Virus record (IMG/VR): IMGVR_UViG_3300042397_000310
Span: 1-44,699 of that record
Source: a virus
Strand: one strand, 5' to 3'
Length of the DNA: 44,699 nucleotides
The notes beneath the pieces were generated by a model. It saw nothing but the letters and a program-made list of their open reading frames with translations, made no database searches and was not told where the DNA came from. The position numbers and the translations under genes were made by a program. Positions 7,109 through 17,187 of this stretch are shown in pieces (position 1 is the first letter of the stretch; the number at the start of each line of letters is the position of its first letter).

Positions 7109-9952
7109 ATGACCTCATGGAATTCTTTTCTCTCTACGGTTTTACCTGAAGAAGGGTACTACTGCATAGCGAGTTACAAAAAAGGAACCAAGCCGCTTAC
7201 AGATTTTGCAGACACAGTTGAAGGAACACAGACACTCATACAAAAACTACTAGACAAAAAGAGAGACGTCTATTTTGGGTGCGCTAAATTCATTGATAAT
7301 GAAAGCAGAGAAGCAAGCAACGCTGGTTGGGTAAAAGCCTATTGGCTAGATTTAGATTGTGGTGTTGAAAAGTTCGAGAAAAAGAAAGGCTACCTCACAC
7401 AACAAGATGCACTACTAGACTTACAACGTTTTTCACAGATACTTGGTTTACCAAAGCCACACCTTGTTAATTCAGGTAACGGCATCCACGCATACTGGGT
7501 GTTGAGCGAAGCTATTGAGGCTGACGAATGGAAACTAACTGCGGAGTTGTGGAAGCGCCAGTTAATTAAACACGGGGTTATTGCTGACCCCTCTCGTACT
7601 ACAGACTTGGCTAGCGTACTGCGTGTACCTGATACGTTTAATTTTAAAGCCGAGCCACCTACTAACGTTAAGTGGCTAACCGAAGGCAAGCCTATACAGC
7701 CTATCTCCTACTTTGCGTTTAAGATGCTGGTGTCTAAGGACTTGAATGTAAGCGAACTAGATTTGACTAAGGCTCCTCGCCGCCCTATGGATGAGACTAC
7801 CCGTGCATTGATGGGTAACTACATGTCTAACTTTGCTGAGATTATGAAGAGTGGTAAGTGCGCTCAGCTTACCTATGCGTACAAGAACCAAGCTACCATA
7901 GGCTACGATTTATGGCGTGGTGCGCTCTCAGTTGCTCAGCGTTGCGAGGACAGGGATACAGCTATTCACAGGCTATCTGAGAAGCACCCTAACTACTCTT
8001 GGGCTGATACAGAAGGCAAAGCAAACGACACAGGTGGTCCTCAATTCTGTAGTACGTTTGAAAGCAACAATCCGGGTGGGTGCGACGGATGCCCAAGCAA
8101 AGGCACAATTAGTTCCCCCATTCAGCTAAGCCGCTACGTAGCTAAGGCTACTGAGGAAGATAACGTCGTAACCCTACCTAGTTTTGACTTGGGTGGCGAA
8201 ATAACCTACACCATACCTCAGTTACCGTTCCCATATTTTCGTGGAAAAAACGGTGGTATATACCGCCAAGGCTTTACTAAGGATGAGGGCGAAGGTGAGC
8301 AAGAAGTTGAGAAGGACAAGCTGATCTGTAAGCACGACTTTTATGTAGTTAAACGTATGCTAGACCCTGAGTTGGGTGAGATGATTTGGATGCGACTGCA
8401 CCTACCTAATGATGGCGTACGGGAGTTTGCTTGCGCCGCAACAGAACTAATGAGTTTTGATAAGTTCAAAGATGTTGTATCCAAGCGTGGTGTTATTGGC
8501 ACCGCTAATGAAATGAAGGCGATTATGAATTACGTAACGGTATTTGCGCAAGAACTACTAGACCGTAACACAGCAGAACAAATGCGTGTGCAGTTTGGCT
8601 GGTGCGATGATGACTCTAAGTTTATTGTGGGCGACAAAGAAATCTCTATTGACGGGATTACCTACTCACCACCATCTAGCACAACCATGCCGTTTGTTCA
8701 CCTATTTAAGCCAAAAGGTAGCTTAGAACAACATAAGCGGGTAACTGATGTCTATGCTAGGGTAGGGCAAGAAGCACGTGCTTTCCTCTTCTTTGCTGGC
8801 TTGGGGGCACCCTTGCTAAAGTTTACCAAGCAAAAAGGCTTGATCTATTCCATTACGGAAAACGAATCGGGTACTGGTAAGACGACTATTCAAAAGGTAA
8901 TCAACAGTATTTGGGGTCAGCCTGAAGACTTGATGCTGATTAAAGACGACACGATTAAGTCTCAGTTTCACCAAATGGGTGTGTTTAACAACCTGCCTAT
9001 CTGCGTAGACGAAGTAACAGACATGACCAATGAGGCGGTTAGTAAGATTGCTTATGGCGTTTCGCAAGGACGCTCAAACAATCGTATGGAAGCAAGTTCT
9101 AACAAGATGCGACTAAATAATAGTCGTTGGTCGTTGCCAGCATTTATGTCGGGTAACTCTAGTATGCACGACAAGATTGCCGCTTTGAAAGCTACACCTG
9201 AGTCTGAGCAGTTACGTATTGTCGAGATTGAGATTTCTCAGGACAAAGAACTTTCTAAAGAGTTTACCGATGAGATTTTTAACAACGTTTTGCTGGAAAA
9301 CTACGGGCATATTGGTACGCTTATGATGGAGTATATCGTTCCAAATCTACCTGAAGTCAAAGAGTTATTGAGGGCTACCCAACTTAAGTTTGATGCCGAA
9401 GCACAGCTACAACAAAAGCAACGGTTCTATTCTGCTGGTGCGGCTAGCGCATTTACTGCGGCTCTTATTGCTAAGAAGCTAGGCTTACACAACATTTCTA
9501 CTGACGCTGTATGGGAGTGGGCAGTTAAATATTTTAGCGACCTACGTGAGTCTGTTAAACCAGCTACCCGTGATCCGTTGGGTGCACTGGGTGCGTTTCT
9601 AAATGCCCATAACCGCAACCTCTTGGTGGTGGACAACATTAGCGACAAGCGTACTGGGCTTTCTCATGCACCGATTGTAGAGCCGTATGGTGAACTGATG
9701 ACTCGCTTTGAGCCTGATACAAACCTAGTCTATATTGCAGTGCAACCGTTACGTGAGTGGTGTACCAAGATGCAGATTTCTTATACTGGCTTGCTTAACG
9801 GTTTGAAGAAGCTAGAAGCTGGCGGAACTATTATCAAGAAAGCTATGGCTAAAGGCAGTCCGTTAAATACGCCACCAGTCAACGCAGTTCAGATTCTTAA
9901 CACCAAGCTGCGCCTGATGGATGACATGACACCACAGGATGCCGATTCTTAA
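7109..9952 (+). CDS. Primase-helicase: AEP primase domain fused to a P-loop helicase
   Basis: 947 residues. The N-terminal domain has the marks of an archaeo-eukaryotic primase: a D-x-D strand (YWLDLDCG, Asp81 and Asp83), an NSGNGIHAYW motif with His127, and a following LRVPDTFNFK strand. A cysteine cluster lies near 312-332 (FCSTFESNNPGGCDGCPSK). The C-terminal half carries a Walker A loop (NESGTGKTTIQK, about 585-597) and a Walker B strand (LPICVDEVTD, about 630-639), as in DUF927/superfamily 3-like phage helicases. It should prime and unwind DNA for the polymerase at 537-2357 and replaces a T7 gp4-type protein. It is the longest gene of the plus-strand arm. The last 14 bases overlap the next gene. 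Confidence 0.88.
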   Translation: MTSWNSFLSTVLPEEGYYCIASYKKGTKPLTDFADTVEGTQTLIQKLLDKKRDVYFGCAKFIDNESREASNAGWVKAYWLDLDCGVEKFEKKKGYLTQQDALLDLQRFSQILGLPKPHLVNSGNGIHAYWVLSEAIEADEWKLTAELWKRQLIKHGVIADPSRTTDLASVLRVPDTFNFKAEPPTNVKWLTEGKPIQPISYFAFKMLVSKDLNVSELDLTKAPRRPMDETTRALMGNYMSNFAEIMKSGKCAQLTYAYKNQATIGYDLWRGALSVAQRCEDRDTAIHRLSEKHPNYSWADTEGKANDTGGPQFCSTFESNNPGGCDGCPSKGTISSPIQLSRYVAKATEEDNVVTLPSFDLGGEITYTIPQLPFPYFRGKNGGIYRQGFTKDEGEGEQEVEKDKLICKHDFYVVKRMLDPELGEMIWMRLHLPNDGVREFACAATELMSFDKFKDVVSKRGVIGTANEMKAIMNYVTVFAQELLDRNTAEQMRVQFGWCDDDSKFIVGDKEISIDGITYSPPSSTTMPFVHLFKPKGSLEQHKRVTDVYARVGQEARAFLFFAGLGAPLLKFTKQKGLIYSITENESGTGKTTIQKVINSIWGQPEDLMLIKDDTIKSQFHQMGVFNNLPICVDEVTDMTNEAVSKIAYGVSQGRSNNRMEASSNKMRLNNSRWSLPAFMSGNSSMHDKIAALKATPESEQLRIVEIEISQDKELSKEFTDEIFNNVLLENYGHIGTLMMEYIVPNLPEVKELLRATQLKFDAEAQLQQKQRFYSAGAASAFTAALIAKKLGLHNISTDAVWEWAVKYFSDLRESVKPATRDPLGALGAFLNAHNRNLLVVDNISDKRTGLSHAPIVEPYGELMTRFEPDTNLVYIAVQPLREWCTKMQISYTGLLNGLKKLEAGGTIIKKAMAKGSPLNTPPVNAVQILNTKLRLMDDMTPQDADS

Positions 9953-10142
9953 CGAAGGGGTCCCGGTCATCATTGAATGGCACAAGATGGTGCTGGGATC
10001 CTCTTTTTTTATACCGTGCCTTGATTCTAGAACTTTAGCTAAAGAAATTTTAGTAGCAGCTAGGCAAAGGAAGATAAGGCTGGTGTATAAAGAAAAGGTT
10101 GAGAACGCAAAAATTGGTCTAAGGTTCTGGCGTGTCAAATAG
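9939..10142 (+). CDS. Small hypothetical phage protein
   Basis: 67 residues. It starts 14 bases before the primase-helicase stop, so translation is probably coupled. The sequence has an EWHKMVLGSSFFIPC stretch (beta), then a helix (TLAKEILVAARQRK) and a basic C-terminal strand ending GLRFWRVK. Small proteins with a W-x-x-M-x-x-G-x-S-F-F beginning and a basic end occur in phages next to replication genes; none has a function I know of. It is the last gene of the plus-strand arm; the terminator follows 66 bases later. Confidence 0.72.
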   Translation: MPILNEGVPVIIEWHKMVLGSSFFIPCLDSRTLAKEILVAARQRKIRLVYKEKVENAKIGLRFWRVK

Positions 10143-10163
10143 ACATAGTGTATATTGAGGTCT

Positions 10164-10205
10164 GCAAACTCTTGTTTGCTTCTCCTCTCCTCGAAAGAAT
10201 TCGAG
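10164..10205. other. Two short hairpins between convergent operons
   Basis: GCAAAC/GTTTGC (10164-10169 with 10174-10179, four-base loop) and CTCGAA/TTCGAG (10190-10195 with 10200-10205, four-base loop) follow one another in the 92-base gap, just before the main terminator. They may be mRNA end-stabilising elements or protein sites. No gene is present in this gap. Confidence 0.4.
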
Positions 10206-10208
10206 TTT

Positions 10209-10236
10209 AAGCCCCCCTTAACCGGGGGCTTTTTTT
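10209..10236 (+). terminator. Rho-independent terminator of the replication arm
   Basis: AAGCCCCC (10209-10216) pairs with GGGGGCTT (10224-10231) over a seven-base loop, followed by a run of Ts to 10236. It ends plus-strand transcription and lies directly against the stop codon of the convergent late gene (TAA of the minus strand at 10237-10235). On the minus strand the stem is followed by TTAAAC, so termination there would be weaker. Confidence 0.9.
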
Positions 10237-13200
10237 ATTTGTACACTTGCTTACGCATTTCCCGTATGTCTTTAGTTAAGCTCTTTCTTTCTGCGTTTAT
10301 TTCTTTAAGTGCTGTAGCTTTTTCTTTGGCGCTCATACCCTCAGGGTATTGGGCAGATTTAGCACGTGCGTTAAGAATATCGTTTTCTGCTTTTCTAAGG
10401 TCGGATAACGCCCGATTAATGCCTTCTATACCAACAATCTTGGATTCATTTTTTGCTAAATATTCTTCAGCCTTGGGCATATCAGTGCGAGCCATTCTTC
10501 TAGCGCTTTCAAGAATACCCCTTATATCGTCAGACATTTCATAAAAATCACTTACTGCAGCTTCACCCATATCAGTGCCCTTACCAACCGCTACACCAAT
10601 ATTAGGAACTTTACCAATTGTTTCACGCCAAGTTTCGGCTGGACGGGGGACACCCCGCATATCAGCAATAGTATCGTTAGCCATTAGGTTAAACAAAGCA
10701 TAAACGGTGCCAAAATAGCCACGAAGTACGTGTTCTAATTTTATAGGGGCAATGTTAGTTTGCGCACCAAGAACCTTAGCAAATTCAGAAGTAGCCTTGT
10801 TAAATTGTAATTCTGGTTCAAGTCTTTCCATACTTGGGCTAACCAAAGGACGGTTATTGTGTATGTCTTTATTAAGGACAGCCTCAACAGGGGGGAGGAA
10901 AAGCTGTGGTACACCTTGCGTAGGAGGTAATAGTGAGCCTTTAACCGCCGCCGATAAAGAAGCCCTTACAGATTTAGAATCAACAAATTCGTGTTCCATC
11001 ATCATATGGTATGTATCCATACCTAAGAAATACGGGATAGAAAATACGTCCATACGGATAGGGATGCCCATACCGCCTGTGCCGGGAATCATAATTAAAC
11101 GGTCACGAACTTGACGGGCTTTTTTCTCTTGCTCATTTTCGTCATCATCATTAGCCGCAGCTACTAAGAAGCCCAGTACAAATACTTGACCCGATATAGC
11201 AGCAAGAACCTTAGCACCAGCCGCACGAGTCTGAGGGGTAATGCCTTTACCCGATAGGGTTTTCATGGTAACGGAAAGAATCTGTAACCAAGGGTTAAAG
11301 AACATGGTAGTTTGAGAAAGTTTTTGTAAAGTTGGGTTTGCGCTCATTCTACGGAAGTTAATAATCTCCGCTGCCGCTACCATAGCTTCTTGTTCGCTCT
11401 TACCTTCACGTACAAGTTCATTAAATACTGCTTGACGAACCACGTTATCGGATACAGATGCAAACCTATCTAGTGTGTGCATAGCCCACTGCCAAGGCTT
11501 TTTAAACTTACTAGTAGTTATTTCACTTACCCGCTGCCCAATAGCATCGGCTTCGTTCATAGCGTTAAAATCTTGGGTATTAATAATAGCGTTTGCTTTT
11601 AGTTTGTCCCTAGTCTTACTCATTTGGGCAGTAGTAAGAGCAACTTCTTTAAGTATGTTTGCTACCAACATAGCTGGGTTTTTTACACCCGAGGTAAAGA
11701 ACGCTTGGTACAAGTCAGCAGGAACCTGCATTATCGAGAACAACGGGAACCGAGTAATGGTATGTCTAGATATATTGTTTACGGCTTTATACATTGCTAA
11801 ACCGGGGAATATCATAGGGGCTAGGCGAGTAAACGCTTGCGCTATGGCAGGGTTTTCTACATTATAAGAACGCTCTACCCCATCACGATATACAGTAAAT
11901 GTTGTACCCTCAGGACCTTTGCCTTCTCTTACTTCGTCGGGTAGCATGGCCTTATATGTATCTAACATCGTATTTAGTTGCTGGTTACTAACTGCACCAG
12001 CCAATGCCCATTGCATCCACTCTTTCATATTCTGAGTAGTGCTAGATACCTTCAACATGCTACCTATTTGTTTAGCACGTAGGGGAGCCATTGTTTCTCT
12101 TAGACCCCTAGATACTAGTTGGTCTGGTTTAGCCGCAGCTTGCTCTTCAATATCACGGAAAAACGGAACATAGGCAGCTTCATCTAACCATTGCTGGGCT
12201 TTTTCTTCAGTTAACATGCCAACATCAACAAGAGTCTTAACGGTGCGGGCACGCATGTCGTTCCAAACCCTAGTACCCTCTTGGATTTCCGGGTGCATGT
12301 TGTATACCCCCATACCGGCTCGGACTTGAGTACGGTCTTTATGCTGTACTTTACCTTCTAGTACCTCAATGTCTTTTACTAGTTTATCCCGTGCACCTAT
12401 CTTTATATTTAGGTCTTTTTGTTCTGCTTTAGTACGTTTGCGATTATTTTGTAAAAGATCAATTTTCTTTTGTACACGGGTAAGATCACCCTTAGCTTTA
12501 TTTAAATCTTCAAAATAACTATTCAGACGATTGGCTTCATAGCCATCATCCATCATTTTACGTGCTTCTTCTTTACTAATACCAAGGCGCTCCGCTAACT
12601 TAGTAGTAAGTTCATCAAAGGCACCAATATTATTAGCATCATTTGTAGCAGTCCACCAGTTGTTTACTGGGTCATATTCCCAAGCACCACGTTTAAGCAT
12701 CTCTTCTGCAAGTTCTGCTCTTTTTGTAGTCTGTGTAGTAGCTATACGCATCAAGGCTTGTTTAGCCTGTTTAAAAGTTATATCGCCAGCCTTTGCTAAA
12801 TCAAACATTACCTTACGCATAAGGTTCTGATATGCCTGATCGGATGATGCAAAGTTTTGGGCTGTACCAAATAAGAAACTACCAATATTTAAGTTGCCTT
12901 CTCTAACCTTCTGCCACTGCCCTAACTTAGTACGGAACCAACCAGTTTTTACCGGTGCGGGATTACCCTCATTAAATATTTCAGAGAGCCTTCTTGATTC
13001 TTCAAGTTCACTTGTAGGTGCCGCTGGTGTGGCAGCTTGGGGTGTAGGTGCTGGTGTAACAGTTTGGGTTGTTGGTGTTAGTGCAGCAGTCCCATCTTCT
13101 CGTACTCCCCCTTCTCCAACATCAGGTCCTCCAGTAGTTCCGAGATCGCTTGCCACTCCCCCAGGGATAGATGTTTGAGTTGCGCCGGGGGCAACGCTTG

Positions 13201-14953
13201 GAATACTAAGCACTCGAACGCTAGACTCACTTCCTCCGGGGACAGCTCCAGAAACGTTTCCTCGTGGTACATTTTGTGTCTCCTTAGAAATGCCGTCAAT
13301 AAATTCTCCAACCTTAGTTGATATGCTAGCACTTCTATTTTTATCTTGTGCGTATGCAGTAAGGGCATCTATGACTGCTTGTTTTTCTTCAGGGTTAGCT
13401 AAACTCTTACCTAAAATAGCTTCCCTTAATTTTTTATTGGTACGACCAATTCCCATTGCTTTAAAGTCGTCTTCAGTGACAACGTTTGCTACGTTTAATT
13501 CAGGCTCAGCAACAGCTTCTTCAGCAGAAATACCTTTAGCCGTAGTTTTACCTTCAGCAAGTAATTCTTGTTGGCGTGCAGCAATCTGCGCACCTTGGGC
13601 TTCAATGGCGTTTAACTGCTGAGTAATTGGTAACTTAGCGTCAAGGCTAGGTGTAGCATCACGCTGGTCTATAAGTTGCTGTCTAATCTCAGCTAAAGCT
13701 AGTTTTTTACGCTCAAGCGTGTCATATTCTACTTTGAGTGTATCTAGTGTTGCACCGGGACCTTGTTGTAGTTGCGACTGCAGGGCGGCTATTTGTGCCT
13801 GTACTTCAGGTGTTTGTTCTTGTTGTTGGAGTGCAAAGATACTACGCTCAATTTCAGCTTGCGCACGTTCATTAGCTTGTAGGGCAGGTGTATCTACTGT
13901 TTGACCAGCTTGAGTTTGTGCGGTAAGTTCGTCAGGAGTAACTTGGAATGGGGCTTCTTCTTGGGTAAACAAGTCTTGCTGTGCGCCAGCAGGTATTGGT
14001 GCGTCCGGTGCTGGAGGGGCTGGCGGTGCAGTTTGTTCTGTTCTAACTAAATTACCTTTTTCATCGGTAGTAAAACTAGGCTCTTTAGTTTTTGGTGTGC
14101 CTAGTATCTCTTTACCAGTTTGCACCGTAGCACCTAAGCCACCACCAACTAATGCACCTTCAAGCATTGCCTCCCCAAGCTCTGTGTAATCAACACCCTT
14201 TTTAGTACCGGCTGTACCACCAAGATAGCTAACACCTTCTTCTATAGCCTCTGTAGTAGTTTGAATTGCAGTTTCTTTACCAACACGACCCGTAGCAGTT
14301 TTACCTGCTGTTGGCTTTAATAACCCTTTAGTAGCAAATCTTTCTAGTGTAGCTTCAACTAAAGCAGCGCCTAAAGCGGTGGTTAAATCGCCAACAGTTG
14401 CGTCTTTTAAATCTTTTTCGTCGTTCTTTAAACGCTCGTTAAGGATTTCATCCGTCCGTGCGTATACGTATGCAGGGGCATTTGCTACCGCAGCAACCAT
14501 ATCAGGGCTTGAAGAAATAATACGTTCTGCAATAAACGGGACCGCTGTTAAAGGGTTATCGGCTAAGTCACCTAGTTTAGTAGTAGGTTGGTACCCAATC
14601 TTTTTGCTGTAATTACGTAAAGACTTAGTCCAGTCTTCCATAGTGCCAAAGATTTTCTTTTCGTCTCCAGCTTTTACAACAGAAGGTACCTTGCTCTGAA
14701 GGTTTGTTAAACCCGCTTTTTCTTCCTCAGTGAGGGAGCCTTCCATTTTTTTACCTAGCTCTTGGGTTGAGCGTTGAATAGCCTCAATACCTGAACCAAG
14801 TAGGTCAGCCCCCCTACCTATAGCACCTTTAAATGGGTTAGATGTTTTTGCTTGTGGCTCTTCACCAACAAGGGCATCTTTTGCCCAAAAGTCGGTTTTT
14901 GAACCGGCTGCAGGAGTTTCTACAAGGGAATCTTTTTCCCAAAAGTTAGCCAT
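10235..14953 (-). CDS. Large internal virion / ejection protein (polyvalent-protein-like)
   Basis: 1572 residues, the largest gene. The N-terminus repeats a short motif (NFWEKDSLVE at 3-12, DFWAKDALVG at 20-29). Ala-rich, weakly hydrophobic stretches follow, then Gln/Glu/Ala-rich predicted coiled coils (about 340-480), a Pro/Thr-rich linker (about 610-650) and a long helical C-terminal half. Near residues 1215-1260 a SANPTLQKL...MFFNPWLQ segment precedes a hydrophobic helix; this resembles LPD-type domains of phage polyvalent proteins. Last in the late operon beside other tail-interior genes, it is likely packaged in the head and ejected with the DNA, as T7 gp16 is. No lytic transglycosylase motif was found by eye. 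Two bases separate it from the gene before. Confidence 0.72.
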   Translation of the reverse strand: MANFWEKDSLVETPAAGSKTDFWAKDALVGEEPQAKTSNPFKGAIGRGADLLGSGIEAIQRSTQELGKKMEGSLTEEEKAGLTNLQSKVPSVVKAGDEKKIFGTMEDWTKSLRNYSKKIGYQPTTKLGDLADNPLTAVPFIAERIISSSPDMVAAVANAPAYVYARTDEILNERLKNDEKDLKDATVGDLTTALGAALVEATLERFATKGLLKPTAGKTATGRVGKETAIQTTTEAIEEGVSYLGGTAGTKKGVDYTELGEAMLEGALVGGGLGATVQTGKEILGTPKTKEPSFTTDEKGNLVRTEQTAPPAPPAPDAPIPAGAQQDLFTQEEAPFQVTPDELTAQTQAGQTVDTPALQANERAQAEIERSIFALQQQEQTPEVQAQIAALQSQLQQGPGATLDTLKVEYDTLERKKLALAEIRQQLIDQRDATPSLDAKLPITQQLNAIEAQGAQIAARQQELLAEGKTTAKGISAEEAVAEPELNVANVVTEDDFKAMGIGRTNKKLREAILGKSLANPEEKQAVIDALTAYAQDKNRSASISTKVGEFIDGISKETQNVPRGNVSGAVPGGSESSVRVLSIPSVAPGATQTSIPGGVASDLGTTGGPDVGEGGVREDGTAALTPTTQTVTPAPTPQAATPAAPTSELEESRRLSEIFNEGNPAPVKTGWFRTKLGQWQKVREGNLNIGSFLFGTAQNFASSDQAYQNLMRKVMFDLAKAGDITFKQAKQALMRIATTQTTKRAELAEEMLKRGAWEYDPVNNWWTATNDANNIGAFDELTTKLAERLGISKEEARKMMDDGYEANRLNSYFEDLNKAKGDLTRVQKKIDLLQNNRKRTKAEQKDLNIKIGARDKLVKDIEVLEGKVQHKDRTQVRAGMGVYNMHPEIQEGTRVWNDMRARTVKTLVDVGMLTEEKAQQWLDEAAYVPFFRDIEEQAAAKPDQLVSRGLRETMAPLRAKQIGSMLKVSSTTQNMKEWMQWALAGAVSNQQLNTMLDTYKAMLPDEVREGKGPEGTTFTVYRDGVERSYNVENPAIAQAFTRLAPMIFPGLAMYKAVNNISRHTITRFPLFSIMQVPADLYQAFFTSGVKNPAMLVANILKEVALTTAQMSKTRDKLKANAIINTQDFNAMNEADAIGQRVSEITTSKFKKPWQWAMHTLDRFASVSDNVVRQAVFNELVREGKSEQEAMVAAAEIINFRRMSANPTLQKLSQTTMFFNPWLQILSVTMKTLSGKGITPQTRAAGAKVLAAISGQVFVLGFLVAAANDDDENEQEKKARQVRDRLIMIPGTGGMGIPIRMDVFSIPYFLGMDTYHMMMEHEFVDSKSVRASLSAAVKGSLLPPTQGVPQLFLPPVEAVLNKDIHNNRPLVSPSMERLEPELQFNKATSEFAKVLGAQTNIAPIKLEHVLRGYFGTVYALFNLMANDTIADMRGVPRPAETWRETIGKVPNIGVAVGKGTDMGEAAVSDFYEMSDDIRGILESARRMARTDMPKAEEYLAKNESKIVGIEGINRALSDLRKAENDILNARAKSAQYPEGMSAKEKATALKEINAERKSLTKDIREMRKQVYK

Positions 14954-14955
14954 GC

Positions 14956-17184
14956 TTAGCCTTTTATGCGAGTTTTACCGTCTGGATCTACGTAGGTCCC
15001 ACCTTTAGGTAGTTTCTTGTACTCTTCTTCTGTAATTGGTTTAACTCCTGAAACTGCGGTACTACCAGCGCCACCTTTACCACCAGCACCGGTTACGTTT
15101 CGTTTTCCTGCTTTGTAGTTTTGTAATTGAGTTAAGCTAAGATCAGCAATAGCATTAAGCTCATCTTCAGTTAACTTACGTTTAACAATACCTTCCTGTG
15201 ATTTGACGTTTGCGGCATACATAGATTTAAACAACATATCATCTTTAGCAAGACTGGCAGCTTGCCCTCTATTTAGTGCGTTGTCTTTTGCAACCTGACG
15301 GCGAGTTTTTTGTTCTTCTTCAATACGGCTAGCACCCAATGCACGCTCAAGAATACGGTTTTTATCGGTTGCACCAAGTTTAGCAATATCAAGTTCACCC
15401 GTACGAATCTTGTTAAGCATGTCGCCATAGTCTTTTTCACCTTTAGCGTAGGTACCTATGCCTTCTTCTAAGCCAGTACCAATATTAGCAAACGCATTAG
15501 GGGAAGTACCTGCCATAGTCTTAGCACCACCCATCATAATAGAGCGCCAGAAGTTTTGATTCTGCATGTCTTTAGCAACTTCTCTATCAGTAGTAGCCTG
15601 TGATTTAAGCGCTTCAACTTCTGCTGAGGGTTGGTTGTACCCAAATTTTTCTAGGTAACGAGATACTGTATCTTCACCACCCATTTCTAAAGCTGGGTCT
15701 TTAACAGTCTTACCAGTAGCAAATGCAACAATGCCACCACCAGCCATAGTAGCCATACCATCCATATTAGGAGCGGGGGCAGAAGCTAAACCCATACTTT
15801 GTTGTGCTCGTTGAGCAGCTATTTTTTCAGCTAATATACGGCTAGCCTTTTCACGAATTTCTTGGCTTTGGCTTGTCTTAGCAATTTCTGCCAATCTAGC
15901 TGGCTCCATAGCTTCAAGGTCGGCTTCAACCGCACCGCCAACGTCATACTTCTTGACCTTAATTGCCCCGCCTTTTTTATTGCGGAAGCCGCCAGCAGCA
16001 CCGTAGGCGCCAAGACCAGTTGCAGCAAGACCACCAATTTGTGAAAAAGCGCTTGGGTTTTGGTATGTCTGAGTTGTAGTAGCTTGCATTGGCAACCCAC
16101 GTAACATGTTGGACATCATACCTAACTGCATGTATGGGTACTGTTGGGCAGTAGCGTAGTTAGAAATACCTTGGTTAATTTTGCCTTGCTCAAAGCCCTG
16201 TACCTGACCACCGATTTCATTCATTAACGCAATACGAGCTAAATCAGATTGAGACTGCTGGGCACCGATATTACCTAATGTACCACCAGCACCAACGGCA
16301 CCTTGATAGCCAGCTTGTGCGCCTTGAACGCCTTGTAGTCCTGTTTGTACACCTTGCAACCCAACGCCAAGACCTTGATAGCCAGCACCCAAACCTTGTA
16401 AACCGAGATTAGCTCTGTATTGTTGTGCTTGTTGTGCGGTATCAAACGCTTTTTGCGCACCGGTAGCTTCAATGCCTTGCAGTTGTGACATCAAACCACG
16501 CTGAGCTTCAGACTGCTGTAACGCTAAACGATTACCACCAAAGGCGCCCTGACCAACAGCCCTAGCCGCCATCATAGGCTGACCTATTTGGAAGTCACGT
16601 AGCGCCTGAGACTTTTGGTAGTCAACAACGTTTTGCATGTATGGTGACATATAACGGGAAATATCACCGGGACTAGTAGCAGCTTGCTCATATGCTTGAC
16701 CAGCACCAAAACCCATTTGGGAGGCACCAATACCCAATGCACCAATACCTGCGCCTTGAGCGCCATAGCCCATAGCAGGGGCTGCAGTACCCATTAAATT
16801 TTGACCACCTTGGTTTGCAAGGTTAGTACCCATACCAAACTGTGCGGGCGTACCCATACTACCAATCTGACTTTGCGCTTGTTGCTGTAACGGAGAAAAG
16901 CCAGCAAAGTAATCGTTTACGTTTGCGCTATATGGTTGGTATGGTTTAAACCCAGTAATCTGACCGGGGGTTGTTAAACCTGTTTCTGGATCAATAGTAT
17001 CTTGACCAACTTGAAACAGCTGTTTTTGGGTAGCCCCAAGCATGTTCTCTACATATGGCCGTGCGTAATCAGGGATGTTTGAGGTTTCTGTTTTAGTAGT
17101 TCCTGCACCACCACCACCGCCAGAGTCTCTAAGGACGCCACCGTCGGCTAACATTATTTTGTTTTTGTAAATTAAAATGCTCAT
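14956..17184 (-). CDS. Internal virion / tail-associated protein, glycine- and glutamine-rich
   Basis: 742 residues. After a glycine run near residue 24 comes an IPDYARPYVENMLGATQ segment, a signature I associate with virion proteins of environmental podoviruses. A central region (about 95-310) is rich in Gly, Gln and Ala with short repeats of the kind LQGLGAGYQGLGVG and LQGVQ. Two glycine-lysine boundaries (GGAIKVKKYDVGG, and MAGGGIVAFATG) follow, then a helical C-terminal part ending with a Thr/Gly/Lys-rich tail. Position between the GNAT-like protein and the giant ejection protein points to the DNA-ejection apparatus. Start ATG 17184 has AAGGA upstream; Met11 is an alternative. Confidence 0.7.
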   Translation of the reverse strand: MSILIYKNKIMLADGGVLRDSGGGGGAGTTKTETSNIPDYARPYVENMLGATQKQLFQVGQDTIDPETGLTTPGQITGFKPYQPYSANVNDYFAGFSPLQQQAQSQIGSMGTPAQFGMGTNLANQGGQNLMGTAAPAMGYGAQGAGIGALGIGASQMGFGAGQAYEQAATSPGDISRYMSPYMQNVVDYQKSQALRDFQIGQPMMAARAVGQGAFGGNRLALQQSEAQRGLMSQLQGIEATGAQKAFDTAQQAQQYRANLGLQGLGAGYQGLGVGLQGVQTGLQGVQGAQAGYQGAVGAGGTLGNIGAQQSQSDLARIALMNEIGGQVQGFEQGKINQGISNYATAQQYPYMQLGMMSNMLRGLPMQATTTQTYQNPSAFSQIGGLAATGLGAYGAAGGFRNKKGGAIKVKKYDVGGAVEADLEAMEPARLAEIAKTSQSQEIREKASRILAEKIAAQRAQQSMGLASAPAPNMDGMATMAGGGIVAFATGKTVKDPALEMGGEDTVSRYLEKFGYNQPSAEVEALKSQATTDREVAKDMQNQNFWRSIMMGGAKTMAGTSPNAFANIGTGLEEGIGTYAKGEKDYGDMLNKIRTGELDIAKLGATDKNRILERALGASRIEEEQKTRRQVAKDNALNRGQAASLAKDDMLFKSMYAANVKSQEGIVKRKLTEDELNAIADLSLTQLQNYKAGKRNVTGAGGKGGAGSTAVSGVKPITEEEYKKLPKGGTYVDPDGKTRIKG

Positions 17185-17187
17185 AAT

